From the NCBI RefSeq assembly GCF_001953635.1, contig NZ_MEJH01000003.1, positions 449,197-513,196 of the forward strand: DNA of 64,000 nucleotides, in the 5' to 3' direction. This DNA is from Alteromonas abrolhosensis (GTDB lineage Bacteria > Pseudomonadota > Gammaproteobacteria > Enterobacterales > Alteromonadaceae). A program made the translations under genes and the position numbers. Each line of letters starts with the position of its first letter. Position 1 is the stretch's first letter. The notes under the pieces were generated by a model. The model did not search any database and was not told where the DNA came from. It saw only the letters and a program-made list of their open reading frames with translations. This document shows, piece after piece, positions 37,645 through 47,646 of the stretch.

Positions 37645-39267
37645 TTAGCGGGTCAAACTGTTCACTACTTTTTCAACGTTTTCTGACATACTTTTCATCG
37701 AGCGCGACATATCATCACGCTGTGCAAGCTGATGGTATTTTTCAGAAGATGTAACCACATTGCTAATAATTGCTTCTACCTGCTGTAGTACAGCCTCTTG
37801 TTCATCTGCAGCTTCGTTAAGCGCTACAACTACACTGGCTGTTTCTTGAATATCCCTAACCACGTTATTAAGTGTTTCAAGCGCTGTCGCCGCTTCGGCC
37901 GCATTAGTGTCTGATAACTGTTTGCCTGACGACATTGCTGCTACTGCACCTTTTGCTTCAGATTCGAAACTACTCAAGATATCGTTGATTTCCTTTGTAG
38001 ACTGTTGAGTTTTAGCGGCAAGTGCCCGAACCTCATCAGCAACCACAGCAAAGCCTCGGCCATGCTCGCCCGCTCTAGCGGCTTCGATTGCTGCATTGAG
38101 TGCCAGCAGGTTAGTCTGATCAGCAATCTCATTGATCACGTTTACCACTTTCAGAATATTAGTACTTCGGCTTTGCAGTTCAGACACAATATTACTTGAT
38201 TCCGTCACTGTTTTAGCTAACTGCTTAAAACCTGCATTGGCGCTTTCGAACGTGGCGTAGCAACTCGCTACGTTCTTTTCAGAGTTATTGGTCGCCACAG
38301 CAACTTGATCGGTAATAGCCACTAAGTTCTGTACAATTTCCTTTAGCTTATCTGTGCTGCTATCAAGAGAGCGTGACGCATCTCGTTGACCATTTGCTCC
38401 TTCCATAATGGATTGGCTTACATTACCTAAGGTACCAAATGCCTTCTCCATTTCTCTCTCTGCTTGTTGCAGTTGTGCAACCGAGTCCTTTAATTTGTAC
38501 TGTAATGCTCGTGCGGAATCTGCAAGCATGCCTAGCTCATGGTCACTGGCATAGGTCAAATTGTAGTCGTAGCGGCTATTAGCTAGATTTGCTATACACG
38601 CTGCAACCTGCTTTGTTGGTTTAATAACTTGAGAGCGCAAACGAGCAATCACATATACGACGGAAGCCACAGACAGTGAAATCGCTGCTAATAGAATAAT
38701 CCACAACATAGTTCGCGTATTAGCTTTAAGTTCAGTAATCGCATTCGCTGAATCCGCTGCGATTTGTGAAGCGATTCCTGAAAGGAGCTTAGCAGGCTCT
38801 CTATCTATACCTCGAACAAAGCTATCCCCAACCTTTGGGTCAAACCCTGACTTAACGAATGCGTCGTAACCTTCGCGGTACTTCTCAGCCATTAGCGCGT
38901 GGGCTTTTTGAAATTGCCTAATATCAGACTTTACGCTTTCACTTATCACATTACTTGATAGCATCTGGTCAAACTGACGAGTGATATCCGCTTCTCGCTG
39001 TTGGAATCGCTCCCAGTATTTCTCTCTATCTTCCCTCTTGTGACCGCGCAATAGCACATTTTTCCACTCTTGCACCTGGGTTTTAAACGCACTAAGCGTG
39101 TTGTTAACGTCTCGTTCAGACTGAACAAGCGTGTTCTCTAGCTCATCGAATGAATTCAGCAAAGAGAAGGATTTTAAAATTGACGCACCGTTTAACAGTA
39201 CAAGAATTAAAAAGCTGGCTAGAACAGGCGTCATCACCAAACGGCTGATGCTTGTGTAATTGAACAC
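37645..39267 (-). CDS. Methyl-accepting chemotaxis protein
   Basis: A 540-aa chemoreceptor. TM1 is at about residues 10-30, a mostly helical periplasmic sensor at 31-185 (four-helix-bundle type), TM2 at 187-209, a HAMP linker after it and a long cytoplasmic coiled coil with the invariant hairpin tip [22 protein letters not shown]. No PAS or dCache motif and no C-terminal CheR-tethering pentapeptide is visible. Ligand unknown. No convincing sigma-28 site was found upstream. Confidence 0.95.
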   Translation of the reverse strand: MFNYTSISRLVMTPVLASFLILVLLNGASILKSFSLLNSFDELENTLVQSERDVNNTLSAFKTQVQEWKNVLLRGHKREDREKYWERFQQREADITRQFDQMLSSNVISESVKSDIRQFQKAHALMAEKYREGYDAFVKSGFDPKVGDSFVRGIDREPAKLLSGIASQIAADSANAITELKANTRTMLWIILLAAISLSVASVVYVIARLRSQVIKPTKQVAACIANLANSRYDYNLTYASDHELGMLADSARALQYKLKDSVAQLQQAEREMEKAFGTLGNVSQSIMEGANGQRDASRSLDSSTDKLKEIVQNLVAITDQVAVATNNSEKNVASCYATFESANAGFKQLAKTVTESSNIVSELQSRSTNILKVVNVINEIADQTNLLALNAAIEAARAGEHGRGFAVVADEVRALAAKTQQSTKEINDILSSFESEAKGAVAAMSSGKQLSDTNAAEAATALETLNNVVRDIQETASVVVALNEAADEQEAVLQQVEAIISNVVTSSEKYHQLAQRDDMSRSMKSMSENVEKVVNSLTR

Positions 39268-39655
39268 GATTTAACCTTTAGTAAAAATAAAAAGAAGGAC
39301 GGCGCCATTAAATGATATTTTTATGACGCTACGGTTACATTGAGCAAATACGTAATGTTTTTTCTGTCTGGAGAGTTTAAATTAAATTGATAGATACACA
39401 ATGGCACTGTCGTAGCTGGTTTATTGAAACTTCCACTATTTTACTGATGTTGAAGATTGGAAATAGCGTTCTTTAACGGTGAATTCGACGTTTTATAAAA
39501 CCATTAAGCTGACCTCATTGACTCTTTACCTGCAATTAATGATAGGGAAACTTGTTAAATTTGGTCTGGTCTAGTAACTTACTTCGGGCTTCTTATGCCT
39601 ATGAAAATAAACTACTCAGGTGAGTTTGAAATTTAAGTCTACACGGAATCGAGTA
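39268..39655. other. Gap between chemoreceptor and first sulfotransferase
   Basis: AT-rich, with no frame or terminator that I can support. It must contain the promoters of the two divergent genes, but none stands out. Confidence 0.4.
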
Positions 39656-40435
39656 ATGAAAAGCTTGTTAAAGAATAGTTATTATATAATCAGGGATCGC
39701 TTGTTTTTTTCACGTAAAGTAAACTTTTTAGTGTGCGGTACCCAGAAGGGAGGTACTACAGCGCTTGCAGAGTATTTAAGTGAACATCATGAAATCTGCA
39801 TGGCCAAGAGAAAAGAGGTCCACTTTTTTGACAAGGTAGAATTGCCCGATTATTCGCACTATCACGCATTTTTTTCTCCAAAGAAGCACCACAAGGTTTT
39901 GGGCGAAGCTACACCTATTTACATGTATTGGGACAATGCTCCTGAACGCATACATGAATACAACTCCCAGATGAAGTTAATCGTCGTGCTTAGAAACCCT
40001 GTCGATAGGGCTTATTCTCATTGGAATATGACACGCAATAGAGGTCAGGAACCACTATCATTTAGAGAAGCTATAGAATGCGAAGAAGCACGCTGTAAAG
40101 ATAAAAAGTCGGAGGATAGTAGACGATACTCTTACGTAGACCGAGGACATTATTTAGAACAACTGGAAAGACTGTGGAGCCTATTTCCACGGGAAAATAT
40201 ACTTGTATTGAAAAACGAAGACCTCAAAAACTTTCCACAGGAAACATTGAATAAAGTTTGCGATTTTATCGGCGTTTCACACCTAGATAATGTTCAGAAA
40301 AGGGACGTGCACTCAAGAACATATGAATCCAAGATTTCAGAAGATGACAGAGCGTATTTACAGGCGGTCTATGCTGATGGGATTAAAGGTTTAGAAAAAG
40401 AACTCGGTTGGAATTGTAGTGAATGGCTTGTCTAA
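39656..40435 (+). CDS. Sulfotransferase-domain protein (PAPS-dependent type)
   Basis: 259 aa. The 5-prime-phosphosulfate loop VCGTQKGGTTALAEYL is near residue 25 and the 3-prime-phosphate motif IVVLRNPVDRAYSHWNM in the middle, as in heparan-sulfate/NodH-type sulfotransferases; KEVHFFDK matches the catalytic region of that group. It could modify a surface polysaccharide or small molecule. The frame opens at a GTG at 39620; ATG 39656 is preferred. AT-rich compared with its neighbours. Convergent with a second sulfotransferase. Confidence 0.85.
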   Translation: MKSLLKNSYYIIRDRLFFSRKVNFLVCGTQKGGTTALAEYLSEHHEICMAKRKEVHFFDKVELPDYSHYHAFFSPKKHHKVLGEATPIYMYWDNAPERIHEYNSQMKLIVVLRNPVDRAYSHWNMTRNRGQEPLSFREAIECEEARCKDKKSEDSRRYSYVDRGHYLEQLERLWSLFPRENILVLKNEDLKNFPQETLNKVCDFIGVSHLDNVQKRDVHSRTYESKISEDDRAYLQAVYADGIKGLEKELGWNCSEWLV

Positions 40436-40464
40436 AGAGAATTGTCTTGCTCTCTTTAGACAAG
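40427..40464. terminator. Perfect 14-bp palindrome between the sulfotransferase genes
   Basis: CTTGTCTAAAGAGA (40427-40440) and TCTCTTTAGACAAG (40451-40464) with a 10-nt loop. The left arm contains the TAA stop of the first gene. There is no U tract on either strand, so it may be an mRNA 3-prime-end stabiliser or a factor-assisted bidirectional terminator. Confidence 0.6.
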
Positions 40465-40497
40465 GATAATTAAGACATAACCGCTAGCTAATAAAAT

Positions 40498-41391
40498 TCA
40501 AATTTGAAAACCGAGCTGACGAACACGTTTCAACGAATCGTTATCATACGAACTCAAATCTGTACTTTTGTAACGCCCTAATGAAGAAGGGGCTTTAGGT
40601 AGCGTTACCATCGATGCGAAGCAGCCATCAGACACGTCGACGTCCGCGAACGCTAAAAGGTTTTTTATTGGCTCAACAGGGTCACTACATAATTCATCGT
40701 AATTGATTATAAGTACCCTGTCTTGGCCATATAGCTTTTGAAATTCCACCACCCTTTCATTAGCGATTAACCAATATTCCAATGACCGTTGTCTTATTTC
40801 ACTTGGTGAGCACCTTGTTTCAACCCCCCACATCGCTCCCCAATTTAGTAGTTGTTGTTGGTTTTCACTTAAAGACATGTCGAGACCATGTCGTATAGTG
40901 TGAACATACTTCATCTCTGGGTAGTAATCGAACAACTGGTGAAGGAGAATATGGCTGTTAGGCTCCTTCCATCCCCATCGCCCAGATACTTCTGGCTTTT
41001 TAGTTTGAGCCATTAATTGTTCGGTTACAAAACGTCGAGCCCAATGTCTACCAAGACCTAGCGTCGTCTCCCCCCTTTGAGCCCAAGAAAACAACACTTT
41101 CAATAACGTTGTCTTTTCGCTTAGCGAAAGCGGTTTATTTAACAGAAGAGCTTCATGCAACGCAATGTAACGGTCTAGGGGAAGTCCGTTTTTTAGAACT
41201 TTAAAAAGCCACTTATTGCGTTTGAAAATTAGTGTGAAAGAGAGATTATCGCTTGCTGGATTCAAGCTATAGCCAAGATGAATACCAGCCAGCATCATTA
41301 TTTCAGCTACAACGCGGGTTCCGCTACCTCCCACGCCACCTATAACTAAAGGAGAGTTGATTGTACAGCCATTTCCATGTGTATTTTTCAT
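40498..41391 (-). CDS. Sulfotransferase family protein, second
   Basis: 297 aa. The N-terminal PLVIGGVGGSGTRVVAEIM is a P-loop-like phosphosulfate-binding segment and YVHTIRHGLDMSLSENQQ the second PAPS-contact region; RVLIINYDELCSDPVEPIKNLLAF is typical of the fold's C terminus. It is only distantly similar to the neighbour at 39656, so the pair is not a local duplication. It lies between the 3-prime end of guaA and the first sulfotransferase. Confidence 0.78.
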   Translation of the reverse strand: MKNTHGNGCTINSPLVIGGVGGSGTRVVAEIMMLAGIHLGYSLNPASDNLSFTLIFKRNKWLFKVLKNGLPLDRYIALHEALLLNKPLSLSEKTTLLKVLFSWAQRGETTLGLGRHWARRFVTEQLMAQTKKPEVSGRWGWKEPNSHILLHQLFDYYPEMKYVHTIRHGLDMSLSENQQQLLNWGAMWGVETRCSPSEIRQRSLEYWLIANERVVEFQKLYGQDRVLIINYDELCSDPVEPIKNLLAFADVDVSDGCFASMVTLPKAPSSLGRYKSTDLSSYDNDSLKRVRQLGFQI

Positions 41392-41560
41392 AGTTCCTCT
41401 GAGAATTGTTTTATGGCATTAAAAACAACCCGTTATGATAATAACCAGAACTAATCCTGAAGCTGACACCTTGAACAGCTCATTTAACAACCAAAGTATT
41501 ACGAAATGTACATTTTTTCAACAAAAATATTAAGCGGGATAAAGGGGGCTGGCTTGAAAC

Positions 41561-41588
41561 AAAAAACCGGCAATTTGCCGGTTTTTTT
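41561..41588 (-). terminator. guaA terminator
   Basis: AAAAAACCGGCA / ATT / TGCCGGTTTTTT, 12 nt after the guaA stop. Confidence 0.92.
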
Positions 41589-41600
41589 GTTATCTAAGTA

Positions 41601-43178
41601 TTACTCCCACTCAATCGTAGCAGGCGGCTTACCAGAAATATCGTAAACTACACGGCTAATGCCGTCGATTTCATTGATAATGCGATTAGACACTTTACCT
41701 AGGAAGTCGTATGGCAAGTGTGCCCAGTGAGCTGTCATGAAGTCGATGGTCTCTACTGCACGAAGGCTTACAACCCAGTCGTATTTACGCGCATCACCCA
41801 TTACGCCGACTGAGCGCACAGGAAGAAATACGGTGAACGCTTGGCTTACTTTTTGATACAAATCAGCTGCATATAGCTCTTCAATAAAGATAGCGTCTGC
41901 ACGACGTAGTAAGTCGCAATATTCTTTCTTAATTTCACCAAGTACACGAACACCTAGACCTGGACCAGGGAACGGGTGACGGTAAAGCATGTCGTACGGT
42001 AAACCTAGCTCAAGGCCGATTTTGCGTACTTCGTCTTTAAAGAGTTCACGCAGTGGCTCAACAAGACCTAGCTCCATATCTTCTGGAAGACCACCTACGT
42101 TGTGATGCGATTTGATCACGTGCGCTTTACCCGTTGCAGAACCCGCTGATTCGATAACGTCTGGGTAAATGGTACCTTGCGCTAACCACTTCGCGTTTTC
42201 ACGCTTGCCCGCTTCTTCGTCAAATACACGAACGAACTCATTACCAATAGCTTTACGTTTCAGCTCAGGGTCTTCAATGCCTTTTAGGCGATCAAGAAAG
42301 CGCTCTTCAGCGTCTACACGGATGATGTTTAGGCCAAAGTGGTCACCAAACATTTCCATAACCTGATCAGCTTCATTTAAACGAAGCAGGCCATTGTCTA
42401 CAAACACACAGGTAAGTTTGTCACCGATTGCGCGGTGAAGCAGCATTGCTGTTACTGACGAGTCTACGCCGCCTGAAAGGCCAAGGATAACTTCCTCATC
42501 GCCCACTTTTTCTTTTATGCGTTCAATGGCATCGTCGATAATTGCGCCAGCTGTCCACAGCTTTTCACATTTACAGATGTCCATTACAAAGTGAGTCAAT
42601 AGACGCATACCTTGACGAGTGTGAGTCACTTCAGGGTGGAACTGCACACCATAGAATTGCTTCTCTGCGTTGTACATTGCAGCATGCGGACATGAAGCGG
42701 TTTGCGCGATGGTTTCAAAACCTTCAGGAATAGCCGCCACTTTATCGCCGTGGCTCATCCATACGTCAAGCAGCGCCGCGCCGTTATCGCCAATGGCATC
42801 TTCAATTTTATCTAGCAGCGGACTTGGCTTTATCACTTCCACTTGCGCATAACCAAATTCACGCTTGTCAGAACCCAGTACGCCACCACCTAGCTGTTGT
42901 GCCATGGTTTGCATGCCATAGCATACGCCTAGCACTGGCACGCCAGCTTCAAATACGTACTCGGGCGCGCGTGGCGAGCCTTCTTCGGTGACTGACTCTG
43001 GGCCACCTGACAGAATAATCCCTTGTGGATTAAATTCGCGAATTTGCTCTTCGGTTACATCCCAAGCCCAAAGCTCACAGTAAACGCCAATTTCGCGAAC
43101 ACGACGTGCTATCAACTGCGTGTATTGCGAGCCAAAATCCAAAATAAGTATGCGTTGGTCGTGGATATTTGTGGTCAT
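41601..43178 (-). CDS. guaA: GMP synthase (glutamine-hydrolysing)
   Basis: A 525-aa cytoplasmic enzyme converting XMP to GMP. It has an N-terminal class I glutamine amidotransferase (GVCYGMQ nucleophile Cys; [11 protein letters not shown]is/Glu), an ATP pyrophosphatase domain with the PP-loop GLSGGVDSS, and a C-terminal dimerisation domain ending PPATIEWE. It is downstream of guaB in the guaBA operon. The 3-prime end of guaA is a known integration target for genomic islands, relevant to the sulfotransferase genes next to it. Confidence 0.98.
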   Translation of the reverse strand: MTTNIHDQRILILDFGSQYTQLIARRVREIGVYCELWAWDVTEEQIREFNPQGIILSGGPESVTEEGSPRAPEYVFEAGVPVLGVCYGMQTMAQQLGGGVLGSDKREFGYAQVEVIKPSPLLDKIEDAIGDNGAALLDVWMSHGDKVAAIPEGFETIAQTASCPHAAMYNAEKQFYGVQFHPEVTHTRQGMRLLTHFVMDICKCEKLWTAGAIIDDAIERIKEKVGDEEVILGLSGGVDSSVTAMLLHRAIGDKLTCVFVDNGLLRLNEADQVMEMFGDHFGLNIIRVDAEERFLDRLKGIEDPELKRKAIGNEFVRVFDEEAGKRENAKWLAQGTIYPDVIESAGSATGKAHVIKSHHNVGGLPEDMELGLVEPLRELFKDEVRKIGLELGLPYDMLYRHPFPGPGLGVRVLGEIKKEYCDLLRRADAIFIEELYAADLYQKVSQAFTVFLPVRSVGVMGDARKYDWVVSLRAVETIDFMTAHWAHLPYDFLGKVSNRIINEIDGISRVVYDISGKPPATIEWE

Positions 43179-43201
43179 GTTTTATTTTTACCCGTTAAAT
43201 A

Positions 43202-43231
43202 AAAGAACAAAGGCTGGTGTAGTACCAGCCT
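43202..43231 (-). terminator. Hairpin between guaB and guaA
   Basis: Minus strand: AGGCTGGT / ACTAC / ACCAGCCT followed by TTGTTCTTTT. A partial terminator that could lower guaA expression relative to guaB. Confidence 0.6.
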
Positions 43232-43248
43232 CGCAGTCGTCGGTCGCC

Positions 43249-44718
43249 TTAACCTAAACGGTAGTTTGGCGCTTCTTTGGTAATGCTTACATCGTGAACG
43301 TGGCTCTCGCCCATTCCGGCTGAAGTTACGCGCACAAATTGTGCCTTGGTATTGAGCTCTTCAATCGTTGCGCAGCCCGTTAAGCCCATGGCTGAGCGCA
43401 AGCCGCCCATTTGCTGATGGATAATATTAGCAATTGGACCTTTGTACGCTACGCGGCCTTCAATACCTTCTGGTACTAATTTCTCAGCGTTATCAGAATC
43501 TTGGAAGTAACGGTCTGACGAACCGTGGCTTTGATCCATAGCGCCTAGTGAACCCATACCGCGATATGACTTGTAATAACGGCCTTGGAAAAGTTCCACT
43601 TCCCCTGGCGCTTCTTCAGTACCTGCTAACATGCTGCCAACCATTACGCAGCTTGCGCCAGCGGCCAACGCCTTAGCAATGTCACCCGAGAAACGTATAC
43701 CGCCGTCAGCGATAACTGGAATGTCAGTATCTTTCAGCGCTTCTACTGCATCTGATACCGCAGTAATTTGAGGCACACCGCAACCGGTTACGATACGGGT
43801 AGTACAAATTGAACCAGGGCCAATACCTACTTTAACAGCATCTACACCAGCTTCGGCAAGAGCTTTCGCGCCATCGCCCGTCGCAACATTACCCGCAATA
43901 ATTTGTACATCAGGGTAGTCAGCACGCACTTTCTTAACGCGGTCAATAACGCCCTGTGAGTGACCGTGAGAGGTATCGATAAGTAGAACGTCAACGCCTG
44001 CATCTACAAGTAGTGCAATACGTTCGTCAGTACCTGGACCGACGCTTACCGCTGCACCAACGCGAAGACGACCAAGCGAGTCTTTACATGCATTTGGCTT
44101 ATTTTCTGCTTTTTGGAAGTCTTTAACGGTGATAAGGCCCGTAAGCTTAAACGCATCGTCAACCACAAGAATTTTTTCAATGCGGTGTTCGTGCATAAGG
44201 TCTAACACAACTTCAGAACTTGCACCTTCTTTAACAGTTACCAGATCATCCTTGCCGGTCATAACGTTACTAATAGGAAGGTTTAAACGCTTTTCAAAAC
44301 GAAGGTCACGGCCTGTCACAATACCGATTAGGTTATTGTCTTTGTCAGTTACCGGGAAGCCAGAATAGCCTAGACGTTTAGACAGCGTGATAACTTCGCC
44401 GATGGTCGCATTTTCTTCCACCGTTACTGGGTCAGATACCACACCACTTTCGTATTTCTTAACTTCACGTACGTGTTTGGCTTGCTCTTCAGGTTTCATG
44501 TTTTTATGAATGAAACCAATACCACCCTCTTGGGCTAGCGCAATAGCTAGGCGGGCTTCAGAAACCGTGTCCATGGCAGCAGACACCATTGGAATATTTA
44601 ACGTTACACCACGGGTAAGACGCGTTTGTAAGTTTGCTGTGTGAGGGAGGACGGTCGAGTGGCCGGGAACCAGCAACACATCGTCGAACGTCAGGGCTTC
44701 TTGGATGATACGTAGCAT
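43249..44718 (-). CDS. guaB: Inosine-5-prime-monophosphate dehydrogenase
   Basis: 489 aa (E. coli 488). It has the start [21 protein letters not shown], a TIM barrel interrupted by two CBS domains (about residues 95-205), the catalytic Cys loop [13 protein letters not shown] and the flap region [10 protein letters not shown]. It oxidises IMP to XMP, committing to guanine nucleotides. The frame runs on to 44991, but the extension crosses the promoter and xseA start and has no IMPDH character, so ATG 44718 is used. Confidence 0.98.
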   Translation of the reverse strand: MLRIIQEALTFDDVLLVPGHSTVLPHTANLQTRLTRGVTLNIPMVSAAMDTVSEARLAIALAQEGGIGFIHKNMKPEEQAKHVREVKKYESGVVSDPVTVEENATIGEVITLSKRLGYSGFPVTDKDNNLIGIVTGRDLRFEKRLNLPISNVMTGKDDLVTVKEGASSEVVLDLMHEHRIEKILVVDDAFKLTGLITVKDFQKAENKPNACKDSLGRLRVGAAVSVGPGTDERIALLVDAGVDVLLIDTSHGHSQGVIDRVKKVRADYPDVQIIAGNVATGDGAKALAEAGVDAVKVGIGPGSICTTRIVTGCGVPQITAVSDAVEALKDTDIPVIADGGIRFSGDIAKALAAGASCVMVGSMLAGTEEAPGEVELFQGRYYKSYRGMGSLGAMDQSHGSSDRYFQDSDNAEKLVPEGIEGRVAYKGPIANIIHQQMGGLRSAMGLTGCATIEELNTKAQFVRVTSAGMGESHVHDVSITKEAPNYRLG

Positions 44719-44757
44719 GCAACAACACCTATTCAGTTGAGGGTTAATTGCGGCGCA

Positions 44758-44786
44758 ATTGTAGTGTTTTTTAGTTTTCAGGTAAA
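44758..44786 (-). promoter_or_regulatory. Candidate promoter for guaBA
   Basis: Minus strand: TTTACC (44786-44781), 17-bp spacer, TACAAT (44763-44758), then TGCGCCGC, a GC-rich discriminator. It lies in the short guaB-xseA divergent region. No PurR-like palindrome was seen. Confidence 0.5.
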
Positions 44787-44818
44787 CTCTAAATGTATTA
44801 AACCCAGTGATTTTTTTT

Positions 44819-46171
44819 ATGTTTACAAATTCGCCATCTACGTCTCGACAAATTTTAACAGTTACCAAGCTAAATCGCTTAGCCAGAACCGTGTTGGAGG
44901 GCGAAATTGGCCTTGTTTGGCTATCGGCTGAAATATCTAACTTTGTGGCGGCAGCATCAGGCCATTGGTATTTCACCTTAAAAGACAACAAAGCTCAGGT
45001 GCGCGCGGCTATGTTCAAAGGCTCAAACCGCAATGTTCGCATTCGCCCGAAAGAAGGCGATAAAATTTTAGTGCGAGCATCAGTAGGCCTATATGAAGCG
45101 CGCGGTGACTATCAACTCGTCGTTGAACACATGGAAAGTGATGGTGAAGGTGCGCTTAAGCAAGCATTCGAAGCGCTGAAGTTCAAACTCAATAACGAAG
45201 GTTTCTTCGACGCTACCAAAAAGCGCCCTTTACCTGAACGTATTAATCGCATAGGCGTAATAACTTCATCAAGCGGCGCAGCGCTGCACGATGTATTAAG
45301 TGTATTAAAGCGACGAAGCCCGCAAACTGAAATCATTGTTTATCCGTCGATGGTTCAAGGTGAGACCGCCCCTTTACAGTTAATTAATGCATTGAAAACG
45401 GCTAACAGCCGCGCAGAAGTGGATGTGCTATTACTTACGCGAGGCGGGGGTTCGTTGGAAGACTTGTGGTGTTTTAATGATGAGAGCTTGGCAAGAGAAA
45501 TCGCCGCAAGTAATCTGCCTATTGTTAGCGCCGTGGGCCATGAAGTGGATTTCACGATAAGTGACTTCGTCGCTGATGTTCGCGCCCCCACCCCATCCGC
45601 TGCGGCTGAAATTTTAAGCCAGGATTCTGCAGCCCTTTACCATACGTTAAGTCAACAAAAACAGCGTTTAGCGAGGGCAATTCATCAGTACCTTCAAACC
45701 AGCAAGCAGCAGCTTGTTTTAAAGAAACAACGGCTAAATGCATTGCATCCACAAAGTCGCATTCAGTCACAGTGGCAAACATTAGACAGGCTACAACTTC
45801 GTTTAGCGCATAAGATGCAAAGCGATTTAGCGAAAGCAGAGAAGCAACTACATGCTCTTGAGTACAGGCTAAACCAACAGTCACCATCGGCAGGTGTGGC
45901 ACGAGCACAAGACAAATTGAACTATGCTAGAACAAAGCTTTTATCAAGTATGAATGCGCTTATTAAAAGTAAAAAAAGTGAACTTGGCGCTAAGGTCAGC
46001 CTCTTACAGTCTGTAAGTCCTCTTTCAACGTTAGCCCGCGGTTACAGCATCACATTTACCGACCAAACAGCCATAAACAGTGTGAATAAAGTAAATGTAG
46101 GCGATGAGATTAAATCTCGAGTGACTGACGGTGAAATAACCAGTACAGTGACAGGTATTCAGCGTCAATAG
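44819..46171 (+). CDS. xseA: Exodeoxyribonuclease VII large subunit
   Basis: 450 aa. It has an N-terminal OB-fold ([31 protein letters not shown]), the catalytic domain with [15 protein letters not shown] and [27 protein letters not shown], a long coiled coil and the C-terminal LARGYSI segment. It degrades single-stranded DNA together with XseB, which is not in the window. The ATG at 44819 or an in-frame GTG at 44807 could be the start; neither has a clear Shine-Dalgarno. Confidence 0.96.
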   Translation: MFTNSPSTSRQILTVTKLNRLARTVLEGEIGLVWLSAEISNFVAAASGHWYFTLKDNKAQVRAAMFKGSNRNVRIRPKEGDKILVRASVGLYEARGDYQLVVEHMESDGEGALKQAFEALKFKLNNEGFFDATKKRPLPERINRIGVITSSSGAALHDVLSVLKRRSPQTEIIVYPSMVQGETAPLQLINALKTANSRAEVDVLLLTRGGGSLEDLWCFNDESLAREIAASNLPIVSAVGHEVDFTISDFVADVRAPTPSAAAEILSQDSAALYHTLSQQKQRLARAIHQYLQTSKQQLVLKKQRLNALHPQSRIQSQWQTLDRLQLRLAHKMQSDLAKAEKQLHALEYRLNQQSPSAGVARAQDKLNYARTKLLSSMNALIKSKKSELGAKVSLLQSVSPLSTLARGYSITFTDQTAINSVNKVNVGDEIKSRVTDGEITSTVTGIQRQ

Positions 46172-46285
46172 GTAGCCTTTAGTATAATGCTCGTTCATGT
46201 AAACGCATTTTCAATTTTCAGTTTTCGCCGGCGGGCCAATGCAATCTGGGGCCTAATATCGCGCCAATTAGTAATCGCAAAGATT

Positions 46286-47350
46286 ATGTCACCTTTATGT
46301 GTGTGCATTTTGGCGCTTGTACCTAACTTATCTTTTGCATCTATGGTAAACCAGCCTGTCTCAGTGTTCTCTACCTACCCTAGCGAAACCTTAATCAAGG
46401 CTTGTGACGCGCAACAAAAATTGAACGAATCAGATATCAACTCAACCGCTATCGCCGAACACTGCTTTGAAGATGCTATCTCACCTGATAGCTTCATCAA
46501 GGTTCTTCGTGAATCCGGAGAATTTAGTAACCTGCTTCCTTATGGCGAAGGTAACGATTACGAGCTACTGATTGCGAACGTTGGTTCAGCGCCAAGTATA
46601 CATCTAGGCCATTCAAAGCAGTTCGCGGAGTTCACTCTTCAGTGGCGTGGAATAGAAATAGATTCTTCTTCATTTGATTCTGATATAGATAACAGCGATG
46701 AAAAAGCCGAACAAACGAGTATTGATAACCAGCAAGTTCAATCGCTAATTAATCGCTGGCTCCAATACGCCAAACATACTGGGTTATTTACCAGTCAGTT
46801 TTTGTTTACTGCCCTAGAAGCCAGTAATTATGAAATTGGTTTACGCGTGCCAGAAACAGTAGGCGAGTTTACTAAATTAGATACACAACTTTTTGCCGAC
46901 CCGTTTAGCGGTTCGATTACTCGTTATACTCATCCGGATTATGAGGATGCCTTAGTTGACGTAACTGTGTATCCGTTTTTAGCTCAACTATCGCAAGAAG
47001 AGAGTGAGTTGTTACCGAAGCAGTTAGAAAGTGACCTTCAGAAAGCTAACACTGCGGCCAACTTACAACATCTAAACTTGTCTCAGGTGAGTCCAGCTTC
47101 CCGTTACGAGGTAAATGGCTCACTGGTTGGATGGAAGTTGGGACTAAGCGCGACGTCAGACACTTCACCGACAATTTACGCTACGACTTACGTTTTCAGA
47201 CAGCAAGATAAAATCGTGAAAGTGTCTACAACCTTCCCCCCCGACTTTTCAGACAACATCGTCAATCAGTTAATTGTTAATGTTGAAGTGCCCGAAGAGT
47301 CGAATATGATGAAAAAGGTCCGCTCATTGCTCTTAGAAAGCAAGTATTGA
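46286..47350 (+). CDS. Exported protein of unknown function
   Basis: 354 aa from ATG 46286: a signal peptide with hydrophobic core CVCILALVPNLSFA and likely cleavage after SFA, then a soluble, acidic domain rich in Ser, Asp and Gln with no motif I recognise. A TATAAT at 46183-46188 overlaps the first ATG of the open frame (46187), so that ATG is unlikely to be used. It lies 16 bp after xseA if the long frame is taken. Probably periplasmic. A later segment, TSDTSPTIYATTYVFRQQDK, looks beta-rich. Confidence 0.65.
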   Translation: MSPLCVCILALVPNLSFASMVNQPVSVFSTYPSETLIKACDAQQKLNESDINSTAIAEHCFEDAISPDSFIKVLRESGEFSNLLPYGEGNDYELLIANVGSAPSIHLGHSKQFAEFTLQWRGIEIDSSSFDSDIDNSDEKAEQTSIDNQQVQSLINRWLQYAKHTGLFTSQFLFTALEASNYEIGLRVPETVGEFTKLDTQLFADPFSGSITRYTHPDYEDALVDVTVYPFLAQLSQEESELLPKQLESDLQKANTAANLQHLNLSQVSPASRYEVNGSLVGWKLGLSATSDTSPTIYATTYVFRQQDKIVKVSTTFPPDFSDNIVNQLIVNVEVPEESNMMKKVRSLLLESKY

Positions 47351-47422
47351 TGGTTTAATGCTGAAAAGGTCTAGACCCTTTCTTAGCTAAGAACCACTGT
47401 ACCGAGCGAACCGTCCCTGACT

Positions 47423-47587
47423 TTATTTTTCGATAAAGCGCTTCATAAGACTGTTCGACTTACGCTTCACGTTACTACTTAGAAAGTGAACTTTCGCCTG
47501 TTCTTTGGGTTTGTATCTGTCAAACCAGTTATAAACTTGGTCTTTTTGAAGCGGTTGTGATACTGAGTGCAATTTTTCCACTGACAT
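47423..47587 (-). CDS. Small basic protein, 54 aa, function unknown
   Basis: ATG 47587 with a strong AAGGA 6 nt upstream. The product begins MSVEKLHSVSQPLQKDQVYN and ends in a Lys/Arg/Ser-rich tail (NVKRKSNSLMKRFIEK). WFDRYKPKEQAKVHF in the middle looks like a short helical segment. No membrane helix. Net positive, so it may bind nucleic acid or protein. It lies 59 bp after the PEP-CTERM gene on the same strand. Not recognised. Confidence 0.65.
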   Translation of the reverse strand: MSVEKLHSVSQPLQKDQVYNWFDRYKPKEQAKVHFLSSNVKRKSNSLMKRFIEK

Positions 47588-47646
47588 TACTCTTCCTTAA
47601 CGTGGATTAAATACGGTCGTCTTCTAAGCTACGAAAACCGTCACAC

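Noticed and set aside
39268..39400. Sigma-28 (flagellar) promoter for the chemoreceptor
   Set aside because: A TCAA...GCGTCATAA pair exists, but the spacing (about 9 nt) is too short for the sigma-28 consensus.
41391..41620. attL/attR pair at the guaA end
   Set aside because: I looked for a second copy of the last guaA bases near the sulfotransferase genes and found none; no integrase is present.
44719..44991. Long N-terminal extension of guaB
   Set aside because: It crosses the guaB promoter and the xseA start, has no IMPDH similarity, and ATG 44718 gives the standard 489-aa length.
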